Assembly: GCA_910587375.1 (NCBI GenBank)
Contig: CAJULR010000050.1
Span: 1-11,954 of the forward strand
DNA length: 11,954 nt
Direction: 5' to 3'
DNA from: Candidatus Gastranaerophilales bacterium
Lineage (GTDB): Bacteria; Cyanobacteriota; Vampirovibrionia; Gastranaerophilales; Gastranaerophilaceae
Below, one piece after another: positions 1-5,579 of this stretch. Position 1 is the stretch's first letter; each line of letters starts with the position of its first letter. A program made the position numbers and the translations under genes. A model generated the notes under the pieces. It was not told the DNA's origin and ran no database searches. It saw only the letters and a program-made list of their open reading frames with translations.

Positions 1-108
1 GGCAAATCTTTCTGCATGTTTTGTCTTCCAAAATCCTTACCGTTTTTGGGATTCCCCCCCTCTTTTCCAAAAGAAAAAATTGCTTTTTGTTCTTTTTTTT
101 CTTTTTTA
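1..108. repeat. Terminal direct repeat, left copy (circle overlap)
   Basis: These 108 bases are identical to the last 108 bases of the window. A repeat at both ends of a contig is the usual sign of a circular molecule whose assembly ran past its start. The repeat lies inside the coding sequence of the replication-initiator-like gene, whose frame is continuous only when the two copies are merged. That favours an assembly overlap over a genuine virion terminal repeat. Unit length after merging is 11,846 bp. Confidence 0.93.
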
Positions 109-521
109 TTTGTTAGGCGGACATTTTGACCCCCTTCTTTTAAGACATTTTGACCTGTCGCACCGGACATTTTGACCAGTTCAAAAAATTTTGGCCCGAA
201 CACGTAATGATTCACTCTTTTTGTCTCATAATCAATCAAGCCGTGAGTTTTCAGTTCTTTAACCGCCCTTTGTGCAGATTTTTCGCTAATTCCGAGCTTT
301 GCTGCCACGGTTTGCTGAGATGGAAACATGGTCTTATTTTGCGGGTTGTAATGACTGCAAAGTGCCCACAGAAAGAGTTTTGCGGATGGTGTAAGATCGC
401 ATTCCGCCAAAATTCCGCCCGCATACAAAATCTTTGTAAGCTCAAATTGACTTATATTAAGTCTTATAACCTTATTTTCGCTTGCAGATTCTTCTGTAAT
501 TTTTCGATTAATTCTGTTCAT
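1..521 (-). CDS. Replication initiator-like winged-helix protein, N-terminal part (gene crosses circle junction)
   Basis: This is the first 521 bases of an 804-base gene (267 aa) that continues at 11846 and stops at 11564. The start is the ATG at 521-519, preceded by AAGGAG five bases upstream. Residues about 42-109 form a winged-helix domain of the HTH_36 / phage replication-initiator type: a helix starting LTPSAKLFLWAL, then a recognition region around LGISEKSAQRAVKEL, then a wing ending NHYVF. Next comes a low-complexity linker with two GQNV tetrapeptides and a lysine-rich run, then a separate C-terminal domain. This layout matches lambda O-type initiators, where the N-terminal domain binds iterons inside the gene and the C-terminal part recruits the host helicase or its loader. 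No helicase or polymerase is encoded nearby, so host enzymes are presumably recruited. The 7-G run on the coding strand (54-60) and the 8-A run (93-100) could be slippage-prone. The initiator role is inferred from domain type plus internal iterons. Confidence 0.82.
   Translation of the reverse strand, partial: MNRINRKITEESASENKVIRLNISQFELTKILYAGGILAECDLTPSAKLFLWALCSHYNPQNKTMFPSQQTVAAKLGISEKSAQRAVKELKTHGLIDYETKRVNHYVFGPKFFELVKMSGATGQNVLKEGGQNVRLTNKKEKKEQKAIFSFGKEGGNPKNGKDFGRQNMQKDL
54..115 (-). other. Purine/A-rich tract beside iterons: candidate DNA-unwinding element
   Basis: On the coding strand this is an almost unbroken A/G-rich stretch with runs of 6 and 8 A and a 7-G run. It encodes a Lys/Glu-rich linker. 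It lies on the downstream side of the iterons relative to the gene, as the A+T-rich unwinding region does in lambda ori. The unwinding role is inferred. Confidence 0.5.
119..177 (-). repeat. Three iterons inside the initiator gene: candidate replication origin
   Basis: The repeat GACATTTTGACC occurs at 120-131, 144-155 and 166-177. The first and third copies have an extra leading G. Copy starts are 24 and 22 bp apart, close to two helical turns, so all copies face one side of the helix. On the coding strand two copies are read as GQNV, but the copy at 165-177 is read in another frame as VKMS. Conservation is therefore at DNA level, not protein level. A weaker match (AAAAATTTTGGCC) lies at 184-196. 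Position within the gene, between the DNA-binding and C-terminal domains, copies the lambda ori in gene O. Confidence 0.8.
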
Positions 522-540
522 AAGTCTCCTTAATGCTTGC

Positions 541-574
541 TGTAAAAGCCTTTTAGCGTTTTACAAAATGTAAA
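541..574. promoter_or_regulatory. Cluster of TGTAAA half-sites upstream of the initiator gene
   Basis: The segment holds TGTAAAA (541-547), its inverted copy TTTTACA (559-565) and TGTAAA (569-574). TTTACA-AAA-TGTAAA (560-574) is a perfect 6-bp dyad with a 3-bp spacer. A second small dyad, TAAAAG-C-CTTTTA, spans 543-555. All lie 20-55 bp upstream of the initiator start, and the 560-574 dyad overlaps a weak -10-like TACATT on the minus strand. The arrangement suits an operator for repression of the initiator. The protein that binds it is unknown. Confidence 0.4.
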
Positions 575-640
575 TTCCCGTAATATCAGCAAAAAAGACC
601 TGAAACGAGGCGTTATCGATATTTTCAGCACAAAATTTGC

Positions 641-668
641 TTGCAAAATCAAACATTTGTGCTATAAT
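641..668 (+). promoter_or_regulatory. Strong extended -10 promoter of a micro-transcript
   Basis: A -35-like TTGCAA (641-646) is followed by a 16-bp spacer and a perfect TATAAT (663-668) with an extended -10 TG at 660-661. Predicted start is near 675. It points away from the initiator gene. Confidence 0.6.
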
Positions 669-674
669 AACTAA

Positions 675-714
675 AGTAGTGTGAGTGCTTCGTTTGAGGC
701 ACTTTTTCTTTTTT
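675..714 (+). ncRNA. Predicted ~40-nt RNA ending in an intrinsic terminator
   Basis: Transcription from the promoter at 641-668 would start near 675 and meet an intrinsic terminator only about ten bases later. The stem is AGTGCTTC (684-691) with GAGGCACT (696-703), including one G-U pair, around a GTTT loop; a T-rich tail runs 704-714. The product would be roughly 38-40 nt, mostly the hairpin. It may be a small regulatory RNA, a replication primer source comparable in position to lambda OOP, or a leader attenuator for the gene at 1019. There is no coding capacity. Confidence 0.45.
684..714 (+). terminator. Intrinsic terminator of the micro-transcript
   Basis: 8-bp stem (684-691 / 696-703) with a 4-base loop and an 11-base T-rich tail interrupted by one C. 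On the opposite strand there is no T tract, so it acts on the plus strand. Confidence 0.7.
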
Positions 715-896
715 AACTGCTGTCTAATTGTTAAAATGCGTATTTAAACGTGCATAATTTCCTGATATCCTTAAGCTATCCTAAAAAAGCGTATTCCTCC
801 TTTTTATTGCCTGCCGCGGGGTTTTCCCGAAACGGCCGTTTTCCGTAATTCCCTTTAAGGGTTTAACTATATTACTTTACGTCTCTTCACATTATA

Positions 897-925
897 TTCT
901 TTCAAATGGTATTCCATGTTACAAT
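897..925 (+). promoter_or_regulatory. Candidate promoter for the HTH/coiled-coil gene
   Basis: An extended -10 (TG at 917-918, TACAAT at 920-925) lies 17 bp after a poor -35 (TTCTTT, 897-902). The predicted start is near 932, leaving a leader of about 87 nt that contains the 20-bp tandem repeat. TTGTCA at 928-933 is an alternative -35 but lacks a good -10. Confidence 0.35.
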
Positions 926-973
926 CTTTGTCAAGGGGGCACAAACAATTTCTTAACCGCAATTTCCGCCAAA

Positions 974-1013
974 TTTTTAGAAATTTTAGGAATTATTTAG
1001 AAAATATAGGAAT
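974..1013 (+). repeat. Two 20-bp tandem imperfect repeats before the start codon
   Basis: Units at 974-993 and 994-1013 match at 17 of 20 positions (consensus TWTTTAGAAAWTWTAGGAAT) and abut directly. They end five bases before the ATG at 1019, and the second unit contains its AGGAA ribosome binding site. The position suits autoregulation by the downstream DNA-binding protein or a centromere-like binding site. Confidence 0.6.
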
Positions 1014-1018
1014 ATAAA

Positions 1019-1570
1019 ATGGACGAATTAAAACTTACAATACAGGAAGCGCAGGAAATGCTTTTATTAAGCCAGTCTTCGGTATATTCCTGGATAGACA
1101 AGGGCAAGCTTCAATCTGCGGAAACTCCGGGCGGAAAGGTTATTATAATTTCCAGAAAAGAAGCGGAAGAAATCAGAAATTTTAATTTAAAATCCCGCCG
1201 AAATAAGGTTGCAAAGCAGACTTTGCAAAAAACTTCCTCTGAATCTGCTTCTTCCGATACTCCTGTAATTAACGCGGAAATTCTTGAAAACGATACCCAG
1301 GATGATTCTTTAAAAAGCACTCAGAATGTTACTTTACGGCTTATTTCCAGGATTGAAGAGCTTGCGCTTGATGCGGGCCGTTTTAAACAGCTGGAAATTC
1401 TTAGAAATGAAGAGAAAGAAAATGTAAAATTCTGGCAGGAAAAATATCACGAATTAAATCTTGAATTAAAGAAAAAAGAATCGGAGCTAAACTCGCTTAA
1501 ATTGGAGCTTCAAGCCCTCAAAAACAAGCAGTCCCGCGGAACATTATTAAGTTTCTTTAAGAAAGATTAA
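1019..1570 (+). CDS. HTH plus coiled-coil DNA-binding protein (candidate partition or copy-control factor)
   Basis: A 183-aa protein. Residues about 5-53 form a MerR/excisionase-like winged HTH (LTIQEAQEMLLLSQSSVYSWIDKGKL, then a wing around TPGGKVIIISRKEAEEI). A basic, Ser-rich linker (about 57-100) follows, then a long heptad-rich coiled coil (about 105-170) and a short tail ending SFFKKD. HTH followed by coiled coil is the layout of RacA and of the single-protein plasmid partition factor Par of pSK1; an excisionase-like or repressor role is also possible. The start is supported by AGGAA eight bases upstream. It is one of only two plus-strand genes and is divergent from the initiator, so it belongs to the replication/maintenance side rather than the virion side. 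The partition role is inferred from architecture and from the tandem repeats just upstream. Confidence 0.75.
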   Translation: MDELKLTIQEAQEMLLLSQSSVYSWIDKGKLQSAETPGGKVIIISRKEAEEIRNFNLKSRRNKVAKQTLQKTSSESASSDTPVINAEILENDTQDDSLKSTQNVTLRLISRIEELALDAGRFKQLEILRNEEKENVKFWQEKYHELNLELKKKESELNSLKLELQALKNKQSRGTLLSFFKKD

Positions 1571-1607
1571 TATCCGCAACATTTGAATATCCTGAAATTC
1601 CTTGTTA

Positions 1608-1850
1608 TTATTGGCTGTTTGTCAAAAAGAAATTATAAATTTTATCGATTTTTTCTTTAATTTCATTTATCTGTTCTTTCAGATCCGGCACCGTTCCGCT
1701 GGCTGCAAAGCGCTTTTCCGCCTCAAACAAAATCTCTCTGTGTTTTTTTTCAAGCTCTGCAGGTGTAACAAAAATTTTTAATTGTATAAAATAAAGCAAA
1801 ACCGGCATTATTAGCGGCGAATACTGTATCAATGCTTCATAATTTTCCAC
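1608..1850 (-). CDS. Small membrane protein with coiled-coil tail, end of packaging block
   Basis: An 80-aa protein read from GTG at 1850-1848, with AAAGGA about ten bases upstream. Residues about 10-28 are one hydrophobic segment (SPLIMPVLLYFIQLKIFV). Residues 30-78 are charged and helical with heptad-like spacing (LKEQINEIKEKIDKIYNFFL). It is the last gene after the large terminase and converges on the HTH/coiled-coil gene with 37 bp between stops. One membrane helix plus a coiled coil is compatible with a holin- or spanin-like lysis protein, or a minor virion protein. No family was recognised, and no endolysin accompanies it. Confidence 0.65.
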   Translation of the reverse strand: MENYEALIQYSPLIMPVLLYFIQLKIFVTPAELEKKHREILFEAEKRFAASGTVPDLKEQINEIKEKIDKIYNFFLTNSQ

Positions 1851-1875
1851 TACTTTTTATTCCTTTCCACTAAAA

Positions 1876-1974
1876 TTATCTAAAAATATATGAATTTTTA
1901 TGAACTTTTTCTCCAAAGCCCTCAAAAAACCATGCTTTTACCCAAAATTCCATGCCAGAATACAATTCCATGCC
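1876..1974 (-). repeat. Stretch after terL with repeated GGCATGGAATT
   Basis: On the minus strand GGCATGGAATT occurs twice (1974-1964 and 1956-1946), 18 bp apart, with a partial GCATGG copy at 1935-1930. The repeats open a 31-codon frame (1971-1876) without a ribosome binding site, so I do not call it a gene. The function is unknown. Confidence 0.4.
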
Positions 1975-1987
1975 GTGAAATTTTTAC

Positions 1988-3277
1988 CTACACAATCGGG
2001 AAATAGTACTCAACGAGGTAACTTGCGGCATCAAACGGGTGGCCCAGAAATTTTGTTTCGGGATTCTGGCGAATTGTGGTATATGCCGGTAAATCCAGCA
2101 TTGATGTGCCTTCTCTGTATTTTAAATTTTCAATGTTGTATAACAGTTTTTGGCATTTAGGGTCAATAAATAGTCTGCGCCTGCCGTTCTGGCTTTTAAT
2201 CATACAATTGAAAGCGCTTATTCTGTTTTTAACAGGCGGGTTAAATCCCCTGATTTCAATGTCTACAAGCCTGAAGCCCATGTTTGAAAAGCAGCGTTTC
2301 ATTAGAATATAATTCGTGTATTCGCTTGTGCAAGAACGATTATCTCCAGATGCATCCCCGTTAATTATTATTCTGCCTCGGTGCCCGCCGTATCTGCGCC
2401 CGAATTCCTCGCAAGCAAGCACTGTTGTAGTATTTTCAAGTACGATTTCGTCTAAAAAGTAGGCTCTTTCTGCATCTTTATACCCTAAAACCCAGCACAT
2501 CGGGTCTACATTGAAATCACAGCTTATATGGAGGGGTAAATCCCGCTTGTAGAGTATTTCTTTAAGATTTTCATCACTGAAATTTTTTATGACAAGATTA
2601 TTTGCAGAATCGTCAAATTGCCCTAAAACATTGATTTTATAGTAATTTTCATCATATAAATTTTTCATATTTTCAAGATAGGTTTTGGGAAGGTGGATAT
2701 TTTCCGTTGAAGGTGCCTGAATTAGCCTGAAATTAGGTAATTTTGAGGTTATAAATGTTCTATATATCCACCCTCGCTGATTTTCGGGGTTTGTATGCCC
2801 GAAAACCCTGTATTTAAAGCCTTTCCATTCCGGGCGGATGCGTTGGCGCATCCGCCCTAAAAGCATTTTGAACGTAGAATAAGGTATATCGCTCATTTCC
2901 TCTATCTCAACAAACCCCAAATTCAGTGATTTCAGCTTGTTTGGCTCGTCAAAGTGCCGAAATAAAATCGTAGAGCCGTTTTTAAACTCTAATTTTTGAG
3001 CGGATTTGTTGTAAAAAAATTCCCGCCCCTCCCTCATTCCAAAATTTTCCAGATGTTCAAAATAGGTGGAAAGTGTTGTATCACGGACAAGTGAGTATGT
3101 TTGCGCGCCGACAAGCCCCGTAATACCGGGAAATTTTAATGCAAGAAGCACCCCGAGAAGCGACCCCGCCCAGGTTTTACCAGAGCCAAAACCGCCCTGA
3201 TACACGCACACGTCCATATCCAGCCCGTGCGGAACTTCAAGAAATTTTTTTTGACTTTTTAATAACCTGTATTCCAT
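1988..3277 (-). CDS. terL: Terminase large subunit
   Basis: The 429-aa packaging motor pumps DNA into the procapsid through the portal and cuts concatemers. The ATPase half shows Walker A GGFGSGKTW (28-36), a Walker B-like LGFVEIEEM (120-128) with the catalytic Glu pair, and a coupling motif FGHTNP (159-164). The nuclease half keeps the three expected acidic residues: D254 in CDFNVDP, D308 in INGDAS and D416 in HPFDAASYL. Length is normal for the family and both domains are intact. The start is the ATG at 3277, 24 bp after the portal stop, with AAAGG about 11 bases upstream. The gene order small terminase, portal, large terminase differs from the usual adjacent small-large terminase pair. Confidence 0.95.
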   Translation of the reverse strand: MEYRLLKSQKKFLEVPHGLDMDVCVYQGGFGSGKTWAGSLLGVLLALKFPGITGLVGAQTYSLVRDTTLSTYFEHLENFGMREGREFFYNKSAQKLEFKNGSTILFRHFDEPNKLKSLNLGFVEIEEMSDIPYSTFKMLLGRMRQRIRPEWKGFKYRVFGHTNPENQRGWIYRTFITSKLPNFRLIQAPSTENIHLPKTYLENMKNLYDENYYKINVLGQFDDSANNLVIKNFSDENLKEILYKRDLPLHISCDFNVDPMCWVLGYKDAERAYFLDEIVLENTTTVLACEEFGRRYGGHRGRIIINGDASGDNRSCTSEYTNYILMKRCFSNMGFRLVDIEIRGFNPPVKNRISAFNCMIKSQNGRRRLFIDPKCQKLLYNIENLKYREGTSMLDLPAYTTIRQNPETKFLGHPFDAASYLVEYYFPIV

Positions 3278-3301
3278 TGTGTAAGCTGCCTTTCCACTTT
3301 T

Positions 3302-4879
3302 TTATACGTCTGAAACGCTGTCTTTAATATATAATTGAATGTTTTCAACTCCAAGATTGCCTAATGCAAGCTTAAAACACTCTTCCCAGTTGATTTTTGA
3401 AGAAACGCTTTCAACTCCTGCAAAGCCTGTGAGCAGATTTACAAGCTCTTTTTCCTTGCTTTTGCGCTCAAGGCTTGCTTTTCTATCGCTATATCTGTAA
3501 ATATAATCTCCGAAACGTACGTCATCAGTGATTTCTAACATCTTTAATTCGCCTGCGGCGCGACATAGCAGGCTTTCGGTTCCAAATTTAAAATTAGCAA
3601 TAGTATCGGCGGTCTTTTTTACAACGGGAAGAATGATTTTGCGGTTTATAACATCCAAAAGCAGGTTGATACGTGCACTTTGACCTGTAGCGGTCATGTT
3701 TAATTCAGTCGCTGTACGGTTTTGAGCTTCAAGCTCTCCGCCCATTGTGTTAAAAACGCCTGTGGCACTTTCGATTGAGCTTTTAAAATACCTTATAAAG
3801 TCCCAGCCGCATAGTGCCTGACTGAAATTCAACGGTGCAGGCATTTGCGGCAGCAGCGCAGAATCATATTCTATGATTTTACCGGGTTTCACGTTTTGTT
3901 CACCGCGAAAAGCCCCTTTCGGCGCAAGATACGGCGGATTTACAATTAATGAATAAGCCTTTAATTGAGTATTTAAAATGTCGTTAGCTGCCTTGTTAAG
4001 GTCGATTGCGGCGCGCAGAGGGCTTATACCCCGCCCCGTAAAAGGGTTTTCAATGATATTTGCGTATATAAAAGGCGAATTTAAATACGGATTGTCTTCA
4101 AAACGAATAACAAAGCGGTTTTGAGCAATTACAACAAGCTGATTTTTAATTATATTCCCGTCTTCCGTTTTAATATCACCCCAATATTCAAGTATATCAA
4201 GCTTTTTAAGCTCCTTATCAGCGCCCGAAGAAGCCCAATTGTAAAGTTCATCTTTAATAAGATTTGTTAAGCAATTATTGTTTTTATCCTCAAAAACCTC
4301 GTGTGGCAAGGCTTTATACCTGAAAATTTTTGCCGCATTTTCAAAATCCGCCTTCACATCAAAAACGAAATCTTCAGGCGCTATCCGCCTTAAAACGGGT
4401 CCGTCGTAAACCAGCTTGTCATCTGCAATAAAGGCGATTTTATCCCCCTCCGTGACGGCCTTTCTGATTTTTTTGTAAATCTTTTTCCAGCCAATAAAAA
4501 CAATGCTTTCGCCGCATTCGACAAGGTCATTTACAATGGAATCAAGCTTATCGGTCATTTTCATATTTTCAAGCGCCGAAACAAGCATTATTTTCTGCTT
4601 TTTAGCGTTTTCAGAATATTTTAAATCGCCCGGGAAAACGTCAAACAAGCCCTCGGGGTGTGATGAAAGGCTTTCAAGTATGTGTGCTTTAAGGGTTTGC
4701 GCCTGTTCATAAATATCAGGCAGCATAAAACCGTGTTCACCCGCAGATGTATTGTAAATATGGGATTTTACGGTGTTTATATCGGCTAATTGTCCGCTGC
4801 GTTCAGAATTTAAGCGTTCATAAAGCTTAGAAATCTTATCGGGCAAGGCATTTAGCATTTCATCATTAAATTTTTGCAT
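3302..4879 (-). CDS. Portal protein (podovirus P22-like head-tail connector)
   Basis: A 525-aa protein that would form the dodecameric ring at the capsid vertex through which DNA enters and leaves. Diagnostic stretches are IENPFTGRGISPLRAAID (276-293), followed by a helix and NPPYLAP (314-320), then NTMGGELEAQNRTATELNM (377-395), which is the typical helix-and-loop region of P22/T7-type portals. The C-terminal part (about 395-480) is helical and charged. Length is close to that of T7 and shorter than that of P22. A strong AAGGAG site lies upstream of the ATG at 4879, nine bases after the small-terminase stop, so the two are probably co-translated. No truncation is seen. Confidence 0.9.
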   Translation of the reverse strand: MQKFNDEMLNALPDKISKLYERLNSERSGQLADINTVKSHIYNTSAGEHGFMLPDIYEQAQTLKAHILESLSSHPEGLFDVFPGDLKYSENAKKQKIMLVSALENMKMTDKLDSIVNDLVECGESIVFIGWKKIYKKIRKAVTEGDKIAFIADDKLVYDGPVLRRIAPEDFVFDVKADFENAAKIFRYKALPHEVFEDKNNNCLTNLIKDELYNWASSGADKELKKLDILEYWGDIKTEDGNIIKNQLVVIAQNRFVIRFEDNPYLNSPFIYANIIENPFTGRGISPLRAAIDLNKAANDILNTQLKAYSLIVNPPYLAPKGAFRGEQNVKPGKIIEYDSALLPQMPAPLNFSQALCGWDFIRYFKSSIESATGVFNTMGGELEAQNRTATELNMTATGQSARINLLLDVINRKIILPVVKKTADTIANFKFGTESLLCRAAGELKMLEITDDVRFGDYIYRYSDRKASLERKSKEKELVNLLTGFAGVESVSSKINWEECFKLALGNLGVENIQLYIKDSVSDV

Positions 4880-4888
4880 ATGTCTCCT

Positions 4889-5317
4889 TTATATTTTATT
4901 TGGGTCTAAACCCTTGATATTTGTTACTATTTCGGGGTTTTGCAATGTATTTTCAAGCGGGTTTGCAGCGCTTCGCGAAATTTCAAGCCCTGTCTGCTTT
5001 ACAATACCGTCAAGCGCCCTTAAAGCAGCCCCTGCATCGTTCGGCTTGCCGTTATCATCCAAAGAAAGCGCCCAGTCAAGGATTTTCAGGTATCCTGCAA
5101 CAATATACCCTCTGCAAATTTCCAGATGCCCCGCTTTCCTTTCACAGAGGGCTTTCAGCTCTTTTTCCGCTGCGGGATTTTTTAAATAATTTCGTATATT
5201 CGCAACCGCCGTCTGCTTTTTATACCCTGCGGCGAGCGCAGAGGCTTTTAAGTCAAGAGTATTTGAGTATTCCTCAAGAAATTTCCGCTGTTTTTGCTTG
5301 TTTTCAGTGTCTTTCAT
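4889..5317 (-). CDS. terS: Terminase small subunit
   Basis: A 142-aa DNA-recognition subunit of the terminase. The N-terminal segment QRKFLEEYSNTLDLKASALAAGYKKQTAVANIRNYLKNP, given here in pieces (QRKFLEEY 10-17, ASALAAGY 25-32, NYLKNP 43-48), is the Terminase_2-type helix-turn-helix pattern. The middle (about 52-115) is helical and suits oligomerisation. The start is the ATG at 5317 with only a GGGGC-like upstream sequence, so initiation may be weak. It sits directly downstream of a 335-bp non-coding, hairpin-rich region, a natural place for the packaging site it would recognise. The neighbours are portal and large terminase. Confidence 0.85.
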   Translation of the reverse strand: MKDTENKQKQRKFLEEYSNTLDLKASALAAGYKKQTAVANIRNYLKNPAAEKELKALCERKAGHLEICRGYIVAGYLKILDWALSLDDNGKPNDAGAALRALDGIVKQTGLEISRSAANPLENTLQNPEIVTNIKGLDPNKI

Positions 5318-5377
5318 GTTTTTTGCCCCGTATTTGCTTAATATTTCTTAACAAAGTGTTCTTAAATTTCGCCGATA

Positions 5378-5386
5378 TGGTATGAT
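5378..5386 (+). promoter_or_regulatory. Extended -10 promoter of a second plus-strand micro-transcript
   Basis: TGG plus TATGAT (5381-5386) forms an extended -10 with five of six matches. The -35 (TTCTTA, 5359-5364, 16-bp spacer) is poor. The predicted start is near 5393, antisense to the late genes. Confidence 0.45.
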
Positions 5387-5392
5387 AAAAAT

Positions 5393-5447
5393 GTTGTTAA
5401 TGCTTCGGCTAGTATGCGAATGGGGCGATTTTTGCCCCCTTTTATTT
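5393..5447 (+). ncRNA. Predicted ~50-nt plus-strand RNA upstream of the small terminase
   Basis: An RNA started near 5393 would contain a weak TTCG/CGAA stem (5404-5420) and end at the intrinsic terminator at 5422-5447. Its build, an extended -10 promoter followed within about 30-45 bases by a terminator, parallels the unit at 641-714, and both contain TGCTTCG. It may act as a small antisense or regulatory RNA, but there is no direct evidence of expression. Confidence 0.35.
5422..5447 (+). terminator. Intrinsic terminator, plus strand
   Basis: GGGGC (5422-5426) pairs with GCCCC (5434-5438) around a 7-base loop and is followed by CTTTTATTT. No T tract follows on the other strand. Confidence 0.6.
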
Positions 5448-5500
5448 GCCCCGAATTGTTTATTTTCCCTAAAACGCTTACCATAAGCGTGTTTTAGCCT

Positions 5501-5527
5501 AAAATCCGTTTTGAAGCCGGATTTTTT
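5501..5527. terminator. Possible two-way terminator hairpin
   Basis: AAAATCCG (5501-5508) pairs with CGGATTTT (5518-5525), 8 bp around a 9-base loop. T residues follow on both strands. Stability is low because the outer four pairs are A-T. Confidence 0.35.
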
Positions 5528-5577
5528 AAAAAAAGGGGTGTAAAATAAGAATTAAGATATTTGAAGAATTACACCCC
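5528..5577 (-). terminator. Intrinsic terminator or attenuator, minus strand
   Basis: Read on the minus strand, GGGGTGTAA (5577-5569) pairs perfectly with TTACACCCC (5543-5535) across a 25-base loop, followed by seven Ts (5534-5528). It is the second terminator after the capsid block. It also lies at the start point of a minus-strand promoter candidate, so it could instead attenuate the packaging operon. Confidence 0.55.
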
Positions 5578-5579
5578 GA

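Larger units (their letters stand above)
715..1018. other. Non-coding control region upstream of the HTH/coiled-coil gene
   Basis: No convincing gene is present. Within A+T-rich DNA there is a GC-rich island (about 811-845) with a perfect 12-bp palindrome AAACGGCCGTTT (830-841) and an adjacent CGGG/CCCG stem. A near-perfect Shine-Dalgarno complement at 795-802 has no start codon after it on the minus strand. The promoter and tandem repeats at 897-1013 are listed separately. Confidence 0.5.

Noticed and set aside
1..108. True linear virion terminal repeat
   Set aside because: The repeat splits an otherwise intact gene and the frame joins exactly across it, so a circle is the simpler reading.
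119..177. CRISPR array
   Set aside because: Only three short 12-13 bp units with 10-12 bp between them, inside a coding sequence; this fits iterons, not CRISPR repeats and spacers.
150..533. Plus-strand frame of 127 codons
   Set aside because: It lies antisense to the initiator gene, which has a clear domain, ribosome binding site and internal iterons.
795..802. Near-perfect minus-strand Shine-Dalgarno match
   Set aside because: No ATG, GTG or TTG follows at a usable distance; the next ATG gives only three codons.
1876..1971. 31-codon minus-strand frame after terL
   Set aside because: No ribosome binding site, repeat-derived starts and no recognisable features.
4921..5385. Plus-strand frame of 154 codons over the small-terminase gene
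   Set aside because: The minus strand encodes a recognisable small terminase; the plus product is Phe/Pro/Arg-rich shadow sequence without family features.
5391..5485. Plus-strand 31-codon frame in the gap before terS
   Set aside because: It starts at the predicted transcription start without a ribosome binding site and runs through an intrinsic terminator.
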